This document shows positions 23,501 through 36,386 of a DNA stretch of 64,000 nucleotides, one piece after another (position 1 is the stretch's first letter; every line of letters starts with the position of its first letter). A model generated the notes under the pieces. That model ran no database searches, was not told where the DNA came from, and saw only the letters and a list, made by a program, of their open reading frames with translations. Source of the stretch: Branchiostoma floridae. Its lineage: Eukaryota > Chordata > Leptocardii > Amphioxiformes > Branchiostomatidae. The stretch is taken from contig NC_049979.1 in assembly GCF_000003815.2 (NCBI RefSeq), positions 12,760,613-12,824,612 of the forward strand, read 5' to 3'. Made by a program: the position numbers and the translations under genes.

Positions 23501-26500
23501 GTGATGACCCTGCAGATATACCATACATTAGGTTATCACCTTAACGACCCATTACTAGCAGGACAAAAAGATCATGGAATAATATACTAAAAGAGGTAAC
23601 AAAGACAACAATAACATATTTTGTCAAAGCCACAAATATACTACAGAGTCACATTGCAGCCCAATAAAAGTCTGTTACCCATCTGGCAGCTTGTCTGGCC
23701 ACACAGAATGCAGTCCAGTGGTTGGGATCAGAGGTCAAGCTGGCTATCAAAGTCTTGCTCATGTGACCAGGAAGAGGGACAGGACATGCCATCAGTACAA
23801 GGGAGGTCAGTAGGACCTGTATAACAGCAATACAAGGTTTGACAACTCAGAAAAAAAGCTGCATGTTGGTACCTTTTGTTTCACAAATTTCAGGAATTGG
23901 ATGGACTTGTTTATAAATTTTATTCAAAACATGCCTGGAAGTCTTGCTGCTTGTCTTGTGGCATGGCAGACACTTCCTGTAACCTGTCCAGAAGGTCAAA
24001 CCTGAGTTGTTCCAGGCCAGAAGGACAGGTACTCCCCACTGCTGCCAGCCCCTGATACAGCAGCAAGGGCATCTCTCCTAAGAAAGGGAACAATATCTAT
24101 CAACTACTACCCTTCATTGCTGAATACATGTATCTCATCATTCAACAGTCATCACTTACTATTATAGCTAATACCAACAGAAGACAAAAGGTTAGCTGCA
24201 GTACACATTCTTTCTTGGCGTTACTTTACAGCCATAGCTATACTGTAACTGTATATCATCTTAGGAAAGGCTGTTCTCTTTCTGAGAGCTGACCTTGAGC
24301 CACATCCAGGAGGCTGTAGATGGTGTCTGCTAGTGACGAGGCCAACACTGGGAAACTCTTACACAGGCAGCTCACACAGCTCAGGGATTTCTGTGAAGCA
24401 CAATTGAGTTGATCATGAATTCAGAATGCACTGTGCACTGTAAGCAGGCAACTGTCTTACTTCAATTTTAGGTAGCAATTTCTATCTGCACATTTTTTTA
24501 ATATTCTATATTAGACCCCAGTGCACTTGACAGCAAATGATCANNNNNNNNNNNNNNNNNNNNNNNNNNNNNNNNNNNNNNNNNNNNNNNNNNNNNNNNN
24601 NNNNNNNNNNNNNNNNNNNNNNNNNNNNNNNNNNNNNNNNNNNTGTTCTGTTGTTTCTGTCACACAAACAGTGAGTAGAGACTCCACAGCTGCCACACAC
24701 TGGTTCAGCAATGTCTCATCAACCTTACCACTGGCTCCTGAAACAAGTAAAGCTGTCATTTCAAAATCTAACTTTGTAACAGAGCAACATGCCACTAGCT
24801 GTTAACAGGTTCATGTTTCCAACACGATACACAAAAACAAGGGAAAAGAACATCCTGATTTCTACCTTTGCTGAGCTGGCATGCAAGGTTGGTCAGCACC
24901 GTAGATGCCTCTGTGGAGATGGCAATGTTGCTATGGTAACAGTTCTCCAAACACACCTCCATCAAGGATGATTCTGTAGCATGGAAAAAGCACACAACAT
25001 GTCAGTAATTCCATGTTCTAACAGAAATCATCTATATGTGACTTCCCTTTACATCCAGACATAAAATGTGCTCCACCAACAATACATCACTTTTGTACTA
25101 CAATACTGAAAGAACTTTATTGTACATTTTGCTCAACTGAGCTACGTACAGGTCACAACAAAGACACATTAAGAAACATACATGTGTTGGTAGTAGTATC
25201 ATAGTCTATCATGCAGGTTTGGCTTGTTCTCACCTCTTAGTAATGATGAAAATGAAGGTTGTAAGAATTTAGCTTTAGTCAGCTCATCAAAATGCATGAT
25301 GCGGAATACAAGTTTTCCAGTGCCAATCATACATCTAAAGTGATAGCTCTACAAGTATTCACCATTACATTCAGTGCAATGACAGTGTTGTTAATCATGA
25401 GGCCGCTTAGGGTACCCAATGATGTAACCTCAGTCCAGAGTGATAATACCAGAGACATATGGAGACACTTTCTATCAAATCAGGCAAAATAATCTTATTA
25501 GCATCCCAAATAATCTAGCAATCACAGGCTTCTGACCTTTGGTGATGAGGGGTGAGGATTCTGCCAGCACACTCAGCACTGTCAGTGCTCGTAGCTTTAG
25601 GTTGTCGTAAGGGGTGATGGAGATGAAACTGCACAGTACCTGGGAGATCGGGAACAAGTCATACATACAGTGAGATCCTAGGGGGCATAGAGTGCTACAG
25701 TGCTCTCAAAAAACTACAGACACATAAAAATGCAGATACAGTCCAAGGAAGTGACAGAGAGTAATGTAACAGATTATATTTTCTGTTGCTACAAAGAAGG
25801 TTTAAGAGAATGCACATGCATACTTTAAAAATAATGTGAAGCATGAGGCTACTGTATAACAGATACTTTGATAAAAACTGCACAGCTGGATCTTTACCTG
25901 TAGATTGTGCTGTGCCCACATGTGTGGGGCCTTCTTGGTCAGCAGGTGGAGGTCACTCAGCACCTTCAGCTTAATGGCCCGGCGTGGATCTTGTTGAAGA
26001 TAGTGTAGCAACAGCTCAACCTGCAACAATGCAACCATTTTTATATAAAAAATATTACAACATTAATTCCTGCCCAAAGAAGACATATACAGTTTAGCCT
26101 TAACATACTTTGGGCATGAAAATGTGGTGGCAACAGCAGTATGGCAAGGAGGAATAAGAAGTAATGGCAAGATGCACAATATGGGATCCTACTGTCTTTG
26201 TGATATAAATAAGTTTTGCTAACTCGAGTAGTTGTGATAGTGTATGCACTGGAACTTCATCTCACTACCACTAGTACCTGTGTTCCAGTTGACCACTTTG
26301 CTACAGCCTCAATTCTATAGGAATTCAGATATAAAGCAGCGTATGTTTCTGTACTGATCAGACAATCATAGTGAACAAAATATGTGAGTAGACACACCTG
26401 CTGGGGGATGTCAATCAGAGTCTTTGCAGACAGCAGTGAGAGTGTGTGGAGGGTGACCATGACGAACCCACGGGCGGGGTAGGACGGCAGCATCTCCACA

Positions 26501-28572
26501 CACAGCTGCCGCACCTTGGCTGCTGTCTGGGCATCATGGTGCATGTGCTGGAAGATGGGGATGAGTTTCAGCTTCATCTCAACTGGAGTCGCAAGACCTG
26601 TGACGACAGCAGAGACAGATGTGGACAATGAAAATGGTAACTTCTACTTACCTTTTTAGATGTTTAGAAGCAGTGTCACAGAAAAATATTTTGAGCAAAA
26701 ATATGAGGTAAGTGCAAAGAATATATTCAAACCTTGAATCATCTCTGCTATCTTGTTGCAAATTCCAACAGCAAATGTTCTATGGGGAGAAAAACATGAT
26801 ACATAAGTGTTGATAAAGAGTACTAGTATCTGTTGACAAAACAAACCCAAATTTATCTACCTGTATCAATCTGGTGCCAGCTAGTACATATTTTATTCCA
26901 CAAAGCCTTGTTAAGCATTACTTTTTCCAAGTTCTCATATTCAAGTACAGTGTCTCTAATCAAAGTGTCAGCAAGAATCAAACTTCTGTAATGCACTTGG
27001 CCTCTTTTTTTTCCATAGGACGGGTGAAACTAACTCATAGACAGCTTGGCTCAATAGCAATGCCCAGTAAATTTCACTCGACAGTGAGACAGCTGCGGGA
27101 AACTTCAACAGAATGTTTTTAGAGTAGCATGTGGACGCACATGTCTGCTATCTCCAACACACTACTAGTATTACTAGGCCTGTGCAAACAATTTATCCTA
27201 TTTCAGAAGCATAGCTATGATATGAGAAACCAATAAGCTTAAAGTTTATAATACCTGGACTGAGCTGCAAAACAAGATGCAGCAAATATTGCTGCCTCCA
27301 TCTCCACCTCATCATGGGAGTCCAGACTGGTGCGGATGCTGTGATGGGTGTTCTTCCTCTCACTGATGATGCAGGCAATACTGCCCAAAACCCTGTACAA
27401 TTATTGATAATTGAGTGTTCATAAGAAAACAGTCTTTCTAGGGCTGTGTAGAAAAACATCAGATATCTACAACACAAAGCATTTTTTGTTGACACACAAG
27501 ATATGTAAATTTTGCTGCAAATACAATTCCTGATATGACAAAGAAGCACTGCTTTCAAATGGCAAGAGCTCTGGTATAAAAGACATCTAGTATATACCTT
27601 CTATATTACCTCACCTCAAAGTAAGTGCCCTGGCAATGGGGTCATTGCTGTGGATGACAGAGAAGATGCGCCTCAGGAACTCATCCACGTTCAGTATCTT
27701 GTCCAGATGTTTCTCACTCTGCTGGGTCACTCGTAGAACACACAGCCGCAAAAAGTTGTTTCTTGGAGGAAAGACAACTAGTTTAAGGACGACAGATTTG
27801 CATACCAGTGTACTAATGCAGCAGCTACTAATGTTGATATCAAGAAAGATACTAGTTATCTGGACAGTGGACACATCACTTTACTGGATGTATCAATAGC
27901 TCTGCAAGGTAGATTTAAATGGTAAAATTTTTGACACTTACCCTATTCTGAAGACATCTGCCAGCTTCAGAAAGGATGAGTTGATCAGGATCGGGAATGG
28001 GTACTTCTCAAAAAGCCTCGGAAAGCGGACAATGGCCTCACACTGCTCCCCAACACGAGTGGACCTGAGACCTACACATATTCACAGAAAATTAGCTTAT
28101 TGACGGACACATGAAATGACACTACCTTTTTTTATATTTATATGTTCCTTATCTGGAGCTTTCTGAAGTTTATAACAGAAGATCATACAGGAGGTAACAC
28201 GTTAACTGTTGCGTTACAGAACTTGAGAGAAACTGCAATAATTTGACAGATCATTATCATGATGGTGCAAATTATGCAACAGTTGATGTTGATTTCATGA
28301 ACTCATCTAAAGCCCAAAGACTAAGAACTTAGACATACAGCACGACTTTAAGGTCGTGAAAGTCTAGTGTAACTTGCAAACAGCCATGATGGAGATGAAG
28401 AAAAATATGCAAACCTCTACCCCCCCTCCCCGTGATCAAACGAGACGAATAGGAATCATGTGCACCAACCATTTCATTTCAAACTGTCCAAGTACATTTT
28501 ACAGACCTTTATCTAGCTCCAGAAGTGCAGAGTTTGCATCTTGTTCTTGATCCGCCCCATATTTTTCCGCTC
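20594..28572 (-). CDS. INTS7: INTS7, Integrator complex subunit 7 (first exon missing in a gap)
   Basis: INTS7 is a helical-repeat subunit of the nuclear Integrator complex, which cleaves snRNA 3' ends and terminates paused RNA polymerase II. From the 5' side, exons include 28572-28507 (DQEQDANSALLELDKG), 28071-27942 (GEQCEAIVRFPRLFEKYPFP), 27761-27615 (FLRLCVLRVTQQSEKHLDK), 27392-27255, 26779-26733, 26597-26398, 26020-25898, 25639-25537, 24973-24866, 24737 into a gap, 24390-24294, 24077-23935, 23816-23679, about 23510-23216 (crosses a gap), 22875-22681, 22487-22384, 22100-22032, 21904-21759, 21553-21455, 21338-21153 and 20866-20594. The C-terminus (LALKVEGVIQHGAKPGLF, EPHNDYFSAQFLLHF) closely matches human. 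Instead of the glutamine-rich human tail there is a proline-rich one. One exon carries an apparent frameshift near 23338, and another ends at a GC donor. Confidence 0.95.
23398..23497. other. Assembly gap (100 N) inside an INTS7 exon
   Basis: The exon enters the gap as GHHT on one side and emerges as VASEHLHFWL on the other. About 25-30 residues are therefore missing, consistent with a gap close to but not necessarily 100 bases. Confidence 0.95.
24544..24643. other. Assembly gap (100 N) in INTS7
   Basis: The exon encoding VAAVESLLTVCVTETTE runs into this gap. The next conserved segment of the family (the one following the LESLLVLC region in human) is not visible. Confidence 0.95.
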
Positions 28573-28630
28573 CTAATCGGGAAAATTAGACCCACTGATA
28601 CCCGAACCATGGTTGTTTTGGGGTCAAAGG

Positions 28631-28730
28631 NNNNNNNNNNNNNNNNNNNNNNNNNNNNNNNNNNNNNNNNNNNNNNNNNNNNNNNNNNNNNNNNNNNNNN
28701 NNNNNNNNNNNNNNNNNNNNNNNNNNNNNN
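28631..28730. other. Assembly gap (100 N) that probably contains INTS7 exon 1
   Basis: The first visible INTS7 exon starts at an AG acceptor (GATTAG) with an in-frame TAA just upstream and no ATG, so the initiator exon lies further upstream, most simply in this gap. Confidence 0.8.
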
Positions 28731-29043
28731 GATTTATGCTTGACATTTTTACAGTAGGCATTTTTATAAAATTACGAAAAACATTTAAATGCAAAAAAGG
28801 TCAGAAATCTGACCAATGAAATAGCGAGTTGTCCGTTCATCCAATCAGATGGCAGAACAGCCGGGATTTGGCGCGTGTTTCGTCTGGCATTTCCCGCAAA
28901 ATATTCAGGACGCTGCTGAACAGTGTGCTCGAGCGGCTGTTCAAATTGAGTACATTTCTTCAGCAATTAACTTGATATTGTTGGTTGCGTGGATCTGAAA
29001 ACCACAAGGTGTGTTAAAGAGAAGAGCTGTGTTCAATTCGACC
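28731..29043. promoter_or_regulatory. Shared INTS7-DTL promoter region with CCAAT boxes and E2F sites
   Basis: Two CCAAT boxes lie at 28813-28817 and 28841-28845, 28 bases apart, a spacing seen in NF-Y-driven cell-cycle promoters. Two exact E2F consensus sites (TTTSSCGC) follow: TTTGGCGC at 28867-28874 and TTTCCCGC at 28890-28897. They are 150-180 bases upstream of the DTL ATG. Human DTL is a known E2F target. Motif matches are direct, and the function is inferred. Confidence 0.65.
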
Positions 29044-32000
29044 ATGTTTGGGCAGAGGAATGGCCTGTTTTCTGCTATCAGTGAGCGTCGGGTGTGGGGA
29101 GCCTGGGACAAACATGGCGGGAAAGGTGAGCTCTCATCAGAGACTTTGTAGCTTCCCAAACCATGAAATTTGTTTCTGTACAATTGCATAAGGTATTCAT
29201 GTTAACTAGAGTAATCTTTCCTTTGTGTAGCTCATAATGTTTTCCAGAACTAGCTCAATACGTTTTCAGTGAAGTGAACGCGTCATTGGTGCTACTGCCT
29301 TATTGCAGGAACCACAAGAGGAAAGCTGGACAGTGTTATCGAAAGGTTCATGTGCACCCGAGCAGACGAATATGAAATGGACGGATTCGAATTTGGAGTA
29401 AGTTGACTTTCAATGTTTTATAATTCTATCACTTATTTTGTTAAGTGTTGCATGTGCATAAGTATTTGTTCTTCTTTATTCAGGGGTCATATTCTGCAGT
29501 ATATAATTATATTAATAATAAAAAGACAATTCAATTGTCTATTTTTATGGTAGCTGAATCTGACACATTAAAGGCTTAATCATCTACTTCATCCACATTT
29601 TCTTCTCTCCACACAGACTGCATGTCCTCCATTTGCATCAGGCTTCTGCAAAGGTACATATTTATTATTTTATTCACAAGTTAGGCCATGTTTACTTGAT
29701 CATATGGATGATATCGTCTCTGAACAACCAAACTGATGCAAGTGTGCAAAAGAAATGGCCAAAAAAAAGTTGACTTCATTTTAAGATCTAACGTTAAGTA
29801 CATGAGTGATGATAGTCAAACAATTGACAAATCACAGCGAGTATGGTATACCGAACGGTACATTCATTTTGTTCTTTCAGATCTTTTTCGTTGACCTTGA
29901 ACCTTGACATTCTATGACATTAGTTTACTTTTTCCATTTTTTCCATTTTAATGACATTAGTTTACTTTTTCCATTTTTTTGTTTCAATTCATGTCATATA
30001 TTTGCTCCTGATGGACAGTATTGAAAACGTTTTTTGGGAAATGGCCAAAAATTGATGCATGCACAGATGTCAAACATATACTAGTAATCAAATCAATCTT
30101 ATATGTTAGTGCCTTGGTATAAGGCTGGTATTGCTTAGATAATGAAGGCAACCATGTACAAAAAGTAATAGACTATGAATGTAATGCTATCTCTTACAAC
30201 TTGAATGTGCGGAGTTGCAATGGCCTTTTTTGTTACTTCTTCCTCAGTGCCTGGCCAGGAACATGTGCTGTGTGTCTGTGATGAGGATGGCTTCATTCGA
30301 CTCTATTGTACAAAGCATAGTGGTGACCATGGCCGCCTGGCACGTAAGTAGCAATCCTTGTTGTTAGCATGATTACCTGCTTGCTGACTTCAGTCGTTTC
30401 ATTAGCATCAGCTTAGAGGAACATCTTTAGCATTAGTCAACTTCATAGGAATCAAACCAAAATGTGTCAATATTATTTTCTTTTGCAGAATGGACAGGAC
30501 ATGGCAATGCCATATTTGATCTGGAATGGTCACCTCACCAAGGCATCATGGTAAGTCTGCAGACGTCTGGTTTTAGTATTTTATGATTTGTGAAGTAGAA
30601 GATAATCCAACCTCTTAGTCTTAGTCCATTTTCCAGGGGACATATTGGTACCATTTGAGGTAGCAAGTTCTCCTTGAAACTTTTGAATAATAGACCTGTG
30701 GTATATATTTTGTTGCAATAGCCATTCTGCTTTATACATGTATGTGTAATTGTGTGTATCATCTTATGGAAGACTAAGCCATACATGTACTAAATCTTTA
30801 ATGTACATGTATTATGCAATCTCTTGTTGTCAAGTTGATTGCCCTTTCTCCCCATTCTAGAGGCCTGACCAATGGCAAGGCTGCTAAAAGCATGATTTAG
30901 TCAGGCTATACTTAACATAAATGTATGCAAGCTGGTGTATTCCTTGTTCATTCACTGATACATGTCTTGTGTATTACCAGGTGACAGCCTCTGGTGATCA
31001 GACAGCTCGGATATGGGACATGGGGTCCAACAATCTGATGGGGGTGTTCAAGGGGCACACATGCAGTGTCAAGTCTGCATCTTTTAGGACCAATGACAAA
31101 TGTAAAATTCTACACAGTTATAAAACTTTTCATTTGATCGTCTGTGTATTACTGTTGAAAAACTGGTCACTTTGCTCACTTGCTTTGCTTAGGTTTGATG
31201 ATTAATGCATGTAATTCTATACCTCTTCCATAATCAGTAAGGATGGTTTCTATCTACCAGTATTCATTAGACACATAACCTGTGAAAATTCACATTGACC
31301 AGTTGATAACATGTCCTGTTTGCACGCTCTTTCCATACCCTGAGAAGTTTTGCTACTCCTAATATGTCATACCTCTTTACATTTACCTTGTTTGCAGGGG
31401 TTTTCTGCACAGGAGCTAGAGACGGGAATATACTGGTTTGGGATGGAAGATGCAATCATAACGGTGAGCGCTACGCAGGTTTTTGCTACAACAGTACAAG
31501 TCAGAAGAGTTTCCTTTTGGTTTTCAGTCATATTAAATACTGTTAAAAGTCTCTGTCTCTGTATGCAGAATATGTCTCAGAGGCTTTGAGAAATGCCTAT
31601 ATATCATTACCAGGAACATGAATGTTCCTGTTTCTGTATTGTGCTTATATGATAAACCAGCTGCTAATATTTGCCTTATGTTGTATGTAGATGGGTACTA
31701 CAGACCAGTGAATTCCATTCGCAATGCTCACACGCTACCAATGCAGTCCACGCCACGTCCCAAAAAGAAACGAAAGGTTGATGCTGCTACGTCCAACCCT
31801 GTAGGTACAATGTATCTTTCAGCATCTTGTTGGTACCAAAAATGTATTACATATCATATATTGACATCCGATGTTTTTTTACCAGAAATATAGCTTAAGC
31901 AATAGCAATTTGAGGTCGAACAATCTGCACAGTTTTTAAAAAGTACATGAATAATTTGGTGCTCCCTTCCCATGTGCACAGCAGCAAGATTCCCAACAGA

Positions 32001-35000
32001 GTGTGACCTGTGTGGTGTACCAGGATGAGAACACTGTAGTCTCGGCAGGCAGTGTGGACGGGTGAGTTGGCAGCAACCACAAATGCCGTCTTAGTTTCAA
32101 CTACCATTGTCTGGGACACACTTGCATGTAAAAGAAAGTTGAATGACACATTGGCATTGTTCGTACATATATATTAAAATTAGATGCGGAAGTTCATTAT
32201 GCCTACACAGAGACATACCCTACTTGGGACAGGTAAAAATCATTTGTTAGAAATAGAGCAATTAGATGTACAGAAGATATGTTAAGTGTAACTTGTAAAT
32301 GAATCCAGGATGATTCTATGAAATGTTACTTACAGATTTTTATTTGGGAAAGTCTTCAAATAGGATTTATTTGAGTGATGAGAGAGAGCAATGGAGAGAT
32401 TGGTTGGTTAGTTTTGGTTAGTTTCCTTACCAACCACAAGTGCACATAATATGAACAATACAAATTAGAGAAAAACTAAGGATATATTCTGTCCATGTAG
32501 TACCATCAAGCTGTGGGACATGAGGAAGAACTACACAGCCTACCAGTGCACTCCCATCCCCAAGCAGACCTTCCAGTATCCAGGAGCACGTGTCAGGAGA
32601 AGAGGTCTGTTGATACACATACATTAAATCTTTGTAGAATGGCAATACATAGATTGCATTCTATAACCACCGGGAGTGTAGAAGATTCAGGCCATACAAA
32701 TTAATAGGGTATGACTTCTTTCCAGCATCTTAAGACTATAAAGTGTAATTGTCCCCTGCATCCTCTCGCAGCTACCTGGCACAGGCTTATGGACTTCAGC
32801 CATAAGCCACATTAAAACAGTCGTGTAAATTTCTACAGTTAACACCAACCTGTCCCAAGCAACCATTTGTCCTTAGTCCCTCAAGTGGTTGCTGAACACA
32901 AGTGTGACTGAACTTCTAAAATTAAAACTAGTTGGTATTTTTGCAGGAAACACATGACTGCCCATGGCCCAATGCAGGCGTTTTGCTGAATGTGACCTTT
33001 TCTTTTTATTTGCAGGTTTCTCCTCCTTGGTTGTGGATTCAGCAGGTACAAGACTGTTTGCCAGTTGTACAGACAATACAATCTACATGTACAACTGTAA
33101 CAGCATGGAGACCCAGCCTGGTAGGTATCATAGCTCAGGTCTCAACACGCGTTTTGTTATTAATCTCTGTTAAGCAGTAATAGTTTAGAATAGATTGAAA
33201 TATACCTTGGATGTTTAGTGATTGTATTTAGTATGTGAATTGATTGATTTATATCATGTTTGGGCTTGTTTTCCTCTTCACATTACATGATTTTGCAGTA
33301 TGTGAAAGCATGTCAGCTTGTATTCGGTGTATTGTCATTTGTCAAGTCTACAAACCATCTTCCCCTGCAGTGTCATCGTTCACAGGCCACTCCTGCTCCA
33401 GCTTCTATGTGAGATGTGCCCTGAGCCCTTGTGAAGATTACCTGATCAGTGGCTCTAGTGACAACAGTGCCTACATTTGGAAGGTAATTAGTTTTCTACA
33501 TGGGTAATCGGCTGCCACTACTCCTCTGTACTGACACTAGGAATTCGACAATAATATTTTTAAATTAAAATCTGCCCTACATTGCTTGAAAAATTTAAGA
33601 TTTCAGTATATCAAGACCCAGGTCATCCAACATCAGTTTGCTTTGGTCTTGCCCATATCATTTGTACATGGTTGCTGTACAATGGAAACAAACTATTTTG
33701 TCTTAATGATCTGCTTCAAATTTATCTTAGTATGTTTAAGACATTGGTTATGTTGTTGTGAAAGTATAGAAAGTTGACATATAAGAGTAATGTGTGCAGT
33801 ATGCAAATATGCTGCATGATATCATGCATGGTTGCAATGGAGAAAGGATACATATCTGCTCCCTCAATTTATAGGTGCTATAGCTGCCTCCTTCAGATAC
33901 AAATCCCTTTTAGATTGGATTGACTCAGACATTATTTGTCAGCCATGATCACCACCTGTATGATGTACAACTTTCAGGCTATCATGGTAGGAAACCATCA
34001 CTGATTTATGAGGGACACTGAAAAGCCAACCATTATCAGTACAGGGGAAGTGTTCATTAGTAGGCACAGGTTAGACCTCCGTGTGATATCTTCCAATTAC
34101 CTCAGGTAGAGTGTGTGTGATCTGAATAGAAAACAGCTCCAAATTTTGGTCTGCATATTGGTGTGTATCTGAGACCCTTACACTTATGCAGTGACCATGG
34201 TTTCAAATGATAAAATGAAGCCTTGCATACCTTGACTGAAGATAAACTGATCAATGTGACACTCTGGAGATGCAAAAAATAGTTGGCCTTGAATGTGTTT
34301 ACATGTCTTTTTACAAACCATACTGGACCATGTTATCGCATTCCATACTACATTTTTCAAGTTCCATGATAGTACTTGTCGTACCAGTAGCAATGTTGTA
34401 GCATAAAAAAAGAAACCACTAGTAACTTAACATTCGTCTACAGGTCAATGACCCCGAGGCATGCCCATGGAAGCTCACAGGTCACAGTGGGGAGGTGACA
34501 GCTGTGTCGTGGTGTCAGAAGGACTTCACTAAGGTAACATTGCAGAAGTTATAGATATAGTACCAGTGGCATCTGCAGAGTCACGTTGCAGTTTCTTTAT
34601 TGCTGTGGAGTGATGTCTACAATTTCTCCATCAATATCATGTTTTATCTACAGGAGGGTTTGTTTCCTTGGTCATTCATATTCCACCTTTCTTACCTTCA
34701 GGTGATCACATGTTCTGATGACAACACCATGAGAGTCTGGAGACATGAGCCTAAAACAGATAAAGAATGGGATCCTAATGATGTTCTTGGAGAAGTACAG
34801 AGGGTTGTCAGGACACCACAGAAGTTAGCAGGTAAAAAAACTGTAGAAAGATTGATTCATTGATCGATTGAGCTACACGTGTTGTTTTATTCCTCTCATT
34901 TGGAAACTGCAATGGCTTTCATTTGCTGAATGGTTGGTAATGAAAAAAGAGTATGAAAATATCTCAATGACATGGTATGTTCTTCTGATCAAGTTGAATT

Positions 35001-36386
35001 TTGAAAAAAATGATAGGTGTGAAAGATCCTCTTTCAGCAAATTTGAGGTGGTCACCAAGATGAGACCACTTGTTGCATGCCTCAGCAGACGACACATAAA
35101 GCAGTCATCTGTTAAATTCTGCTTACATTGGATTGATGAGAAACAGTCCCTTTTGCTCTAGAAGTCACAAATAACTTTCAGGATGCCATTCCCCTACCTG
35201 TGGTCTGCCACATTTGATGGGTAGCTGCTTTTACCATCCTCCATTGTCATACATCCTAGGGCCCTTATCATATCAGTCTAATGACTCTTCTACTGTTAAC
35301 AGGTACCTGGAAAGCTGGGCCATTGGAGACTGGAGTCAGGACTGTTGGAGTCGGGACTGTTGGAGTGGGAAGTCCAAGAATGGCTGTAACTGTCTCCAAC
35401 AACATTCCCACTGTCAGTTGTGCCTCTCCTAAACATGCAGCAGGTGCATCCCCTACCCCTGAAGCTGTGGTTGCAGCAGGCTTACCAACACCGGCAAATG
35501 AACAATCCAAAACATCTGGAAATTTAGACTCTGCAAAGGTATCTAGGCCACAGCTTGCCATCACTCAATGGCTGATGTCTGCCAAATGTTCAAAACAGAC
35601 AGATGAAAAGGAGAACAGAAAAAAACAGATGGAAGTGGAAGATGCCAGACTTCCTGAGCAGGTGATAGATAAAGAGCAAAGACAGGCTCTATCTCCCGTG
35701 AAAAACACTTTGTCAGGAAGTAAAGGTGGAAAAGACAGCAAGGGAAGTAACAGAGTCATGGGATTCATGTCAAAGGGACAGACAGAAAAAAGTAGTGACA
35801 ACCCAAACACCTGTCAAAGAAAGCTTCTGACAGAATTTAGCGCTGAGGAGAAAGAATGCACATTCAAAAGCTCAAACCAAGCTACTCCCAAGTCGTCAGA
35901 AGAGCATGAAATTTTGCAACAGTTTGATTCACCAACAGCAAACCTTCCAAACTATGTTGTGGATGGCATCTCAACAAGGGTACCTAGCCTGACACGCACA
36001 GACTCTGACAAGGAAAATGGGCAGCGAGGACAAAGACAAAACTGGCTTCTACAGCTCAGCTTGCAAAAGAGAAAAGAGGATGTGAAGGAAGGAATGAGAG
36101 GGGTCTGTAAGAAGAGGAAAATCAGTGAGAAAAGTGCAACAAGTAGTCCTCCAAAAGACAAGGTATGTTGCTACAGAAGCACAGCACAACTGCTCAATTT
36201 CCTTTTTCATTCATCATCATCAGTCCTATCTCACTGTTATAACGTTAAAGCAGGCTATTTTTGGTCTAAAAGTCTCTGTTCTTCCATTTTCAGGTTTCTA
36301 TGACATCTGCTGCCACATCATCACCAAGCTCAATTCGCTCCTTCTTCTCCCCACAGCGCAGTGATATGAGCAAGGAAAAACATTAA
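29044..36386 (+). CDS. DTL: DTL (CDT2/denticleless), substrate receptor of CRL4 ubiquitin ligase, 745 aa
   Basis: DTL recruits PCNA-bound substrates (CDT1, p21, SET8 in vertebrates) to CUL4-DDB1 for destruction in S phase. Sixteen exons join in phase: 29044-29125, 29309-29397, 29617-29653, 30248-30343, 30489-30550, 30981-31101, 31398-31463, 31691-31800, 31982-32061, 32501-32604, 33016-33120, 33371-33483, 34444-34533, 34702-34831, 35303-36162 and 36294-36386. The WD40 repeats include TASGDQTARIWD, CTGARDGNILVWDGR and SVDGTIKLWDMR. The last two are WDxR motifs, the DDB1 contact. KPKKKRKV-like basic residues (PRPKKKRKVD) follow the fourth repeat region. The 287-residue exon 15 encodes a disordered tail, and the last exon ends with a PIP-box-like PSSIRSFF. 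Human DTL has 730 aa. Confidence 0.95.
29914..29979. repeat. Short direct repeat in DTL intron 3
   Basis: The 29-base string beginning ATGACATTAGTTTACTTTT occurs at 29914 and again 37 bases later. Confidence 0.7.

Noticed and set aside
34868..35161. 97-aa frame within the DTL intron
   Set aside because: Intron sequence between in-phase DTL exons, no similarity.
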